From contig CAUJGP010000013.1 in assembly GCA_963170155.1 (NCBI GenBank), positions 1 through 33,870 of the forward strand: a stretch of 33,870 nucleotides of DNA, in the 5' to 3' direction. Position 1 is the first letter of the stretch. Every line of letters starts with the position of its first letter. Positions 32,303-33,870 of the stretch are shown one piece after another. Position numbers and translations under genes: made by a program. Under the pieces are notes generated by a model, which saw nothing but the letters and a program-made list of their open reading frames with translations, was not told the origin of the DNA and ran no database searches. The stretch is from Bdellovibrionota bacterium. Its GTDB lineage: Bacteria > Bdellovibrionota > Bdellovibrionia > Bdellovibrionales > Bdellovibrionaceae.

Positions 32303-33704
32303 AGATTACCTCCTCCTCGATTGCAGAATTATCTCTCAAAAGAATAATTCCATATTTTTTTATTTTATCCCTCAATGTAGTTCTCTTCATATTCAAAGCT
32401 CTAGCTGCGGCGGCCACGGTAAAATACTTTTTGATGGCCGACTCGATGATTTGCTTTTCTGTTAATGTAACCTTAGATTTTAATACGTCTAAATTATCTG
32501 ATTTTTTTAAATCTCGATGTTTGTGGTTGCACTCACTTGATAAAAGTTCAATGTTTAAATAGGGACCATCGGATAGACTTGCTAGTCGAGAAATCTCACT
32601 TTGAAGTTCGCGAACATTGCCTGCCCAATGCAATTTACTCAAATTCTCCATTGCAGATTCAAGAATTTGAAAATGAGTACCATTTCTTTTATTGGCCTCA
32701 TCCAAAAAATGATTCACCAAATAGGGTATGTCTTCTGGGCGCTCTCTAAGAGATGGTACATTTAAAGGGAGGACGTTCAATCGATAATAAAGATCTTCAC
32801 GAAATTGTTTTTCTTTTATAAGATCTTCCAAAGGAGCATTGGTTGCTGCAATGATTCTGACATCAATTTTCTTAGTGGCATTAGAACCAACGGGTGTAAT
32901 GATTCGCTCTTGAATGACCCGAAGAAGTTTAACTTGTAAATGAAAAGGCATATCGCCGATCTCATCGAGAAAAATAGTTCCACCTTGAGCCGCTTGAAAT
33001 TTTCCAATTTTATCATGAGTTGCACCTGTAAATGCGCCTTTCTCATGTCCGAAGAGTTCACTCTCAACTAGGTTTTCAGGAATTGCACCTGCATTGATCG
33101 CAATGAATTTTTGAGTCTTCCGTTGTGAGTTTTGGTGGATGGCTTTAGCAATCAGCTCCTTGCCAGTTCCATTTTCTCCTCTTATTAAAACCGTCTCGTC
33201 AGTTGCGGCATATTTTATGATTAGTTTGCCAACATCAAACATTTTATCAGAAACGCCCACAATCCCTAGCGTCGCTAAAAATCTGAAATTTTCGGATTTG
33301 GTCGAGACTACCAAGGGCTTAATTTTACGCTCAACCTCACGACACACTCGGTGAATGATACCTAGTAGTTTTGCGTCAGCAGTATCCTTTGAAACAAAAA
33401 AGATCGCTCCAGAATCAAGTGACTCGTTGTGGACTTGGATCGAGTCATCACCTGAAAATGCAAGAATCACAATTTCTTTGTTATGTTTTCGAATTTCTTT
33501 TATTGTTTTAACGCCATTCATTAGTGGCATATGGTAATCAATAAGTGCTAAAGAAAATGGTATTGTTTTTTGTCGTATTAGTGCCGCACCCTCAGATCCA
33601 CTTTGAACTGCTTTGACATAAAATCCCTCATCGTTTAAAAATCCGGATAGCGATTTCAAGATCGCTGGATCATCATCAATAAGAAGTATATTGTGCCTCA
33701 TCAT
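32295..33704 (-). CDS. NtrC-family sigma-54-dependent response regulator
   Basis: A receiver domain (residues 4-125) has D10-D11-D12, the phosphoacceptor D56 in LALIDYHMP and K106. The AAA+ domain has Walker A GENGTGKE (176-183), GAFTGA (223-228, the sigma-54 contact loop) and Walker B IFLDEIG (244-250). A Fis-type HTH closes the protein (AAARALNMKRTTLRDKIKKY). All key residues are intact, so it should activate transcription with RpoN. AGGGGA lies 8 nt before the ATG. It heads the operon that encodes the hybrid kinase at its other end. Its likely targets are the three palindromes at 27851-27957, upstream of the transfer operon. It could also regulate other element genes. Confidence 0.93.
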   Translation of the reverse strand: MMRHNILLIDDDPAILKSLSGFLNDEGFYVKAVQSGSEGAALIRQKTIPFSLALIDYHMPLMNGVKTIKEIRKHNKEIVILAFSGDDSIQVHNESLDSGAIFFVSKDTADAKLLGIIHRVCREVERKIKPLVVSTKSENFRFLATLGIVGVSDKMFDVGKLIIKYAATDETVLIRGENGTGKELIAKAIHQNSQRKTQKFIAINAGAIPENLVESELFGHEKGAFTGATHDKIGKFQAAQGGTIFLDEIGDMPFHLQVKLLRVIQERIITPVGSNATKKIDVRIIAATNAPLEDLIKEKQFREDLYYRLNVLPLNVPSLRERPEDIPYLVNHFLDEANKRNGTHFQILESAMENLSKLHWAGNVRELQSEISRLASLSDGPYLNIELLSSECNHKHRDLKKSDNLDVLKSKVTLTEKQIIESAIKKYFTVAAAARALNMKRTTLRDKIKKYGIILLRDNSAIEEEVIYG

Positions 33705-33748
33705 AATTGCATCCCCTAAATTTCTGTTGGCATTTCAGTTTTAGCGAG

Positions 33749-33776
33749 AACAGTTCAACAAAGACTGTTTATCATA
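33749..33776 (-). promoter_or_regulatory. Possible promoter and operator of the signalling operon
   Basis: TATGAT (minus strand, 33776-33771) could be a -10 box; a weak TACATT lies 17 bp upstream. Directly downstream an inverted repeat AACAGT-N9-ACTGTT spans 33749-33769, where it could act as an operator. The -35 match is poor, so the promoter is tentative. Confidence 0.35.
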
Positions 33777-33820
33777 GTGGCGATCAAGTAATCAATGTAT
33801 GTAAAAAGTATAGGTAAACT

Positions 33821-33843
33821 TTGCATAAGATATTTTTATGCAA
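33821..33843. promoter_or_regulatory. 8-bp inverted repeat at the right edge
   Basis: TTGCATAA and TTATGCAA are exact reverse complements separated by 7 bp. The repeat lies in the non-coding stretch upstream of the response regulator and may be a regulator-binding site or belong to a gene beyond the window. Function unknown. Confidence 0.4.
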
Positions 33844-33870
33844 TTTGAGGCACGTGATTTATTACCCATT

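Overview
The window looks like part of the chromosome of a Bdellovibrio-like Gram-negative bacterium (Bdellovibrionota). This rests on overall gene content, many lipoproteins and outer-membrane proteins, and an AT-leaning base composition, and I have no marker gene to prove it. It has two parts. Positions 1-13.8 kb are mostly chromosomal. From about 13.87 kb to the right edge lies the left part of an integrative and conjugative element (ICE) whose far end is outside the window.

Chromosomal part. At the extreme left is the 3' end of an IS481-like transposase with two 21-bp direct repeats. A tRNA-Cys follows, then comM (YifB-type AAA+ helicase) and a XerC/D-type tyrosine recombinase. Next come a small membrane protein, a lysine-rich histone-H1-like protein with a Cys/His motif, a probable outer-membrane barrel protein, a two-TM protein and a dihydroorotase. 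The part closes with a coiled-coil membrane protein coupled to a HEAT-repeat protein, two lipoproteins, and a tRNA-Met(CAT).

Element. A large serine recombinase gene runs antisense into the 3' end of that tRNA-Met, so the element is probably integrated there. All recognised element genes are on the minus strand. Reading in the direction of transcription (right to left) there are three blocks. (i) A tightly overlapping five-gene signalling operon (33.7-28.0 kb) encodes an NtrC-type sigma-54 response regulator, a small exported protein, a membrane-anchored family-5 (oligopeptide-type) solute-binding protein, a compact YcaO-family protein and a hybrid histidine kinase. (ii) A 320-bp control region (27.68-28.0 kb) holds three near-identical palindromes about 120-215 bp upstream of a good match to a -24/-12 sigma-54 promoter. 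(iii) The transfer operon (27.7-16.6 kb) has four small genes, two of them zinc ribbons, then VirB2, B3, B4, a TrbJ/VirB5-like protein, B6, B8, B9, B10, VirD4 coupling protein, a small lipoprotein and a Replication-relaxation (PF13814-like) protein. A 100-bp nested inverted repeat, an oriT candidate, lies inside the 3' end of the last gene. Downstream are a 134-aa protein, an XRE regulator, an AT-hook-like small protein and the integrase.

Working model (inference). The element carries its own sensing system: the solute-binding protein and kinase detect a periplasmic signal, possibly a peptide, and the NtrC-like regulator binds the three palindromes to switch on the sigma-54 promoter of the transfer operon. 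The YcaO protein suggests that a modified peptide or other backbone-modified substrate is involved. I see no conventional relaxase, VirB11 or VirB1 in the window. The Replication-relaxation protein with its embedded palindrome is therefore the best candidate for DNA processing, unless a relaxase lies beyond the right edge.
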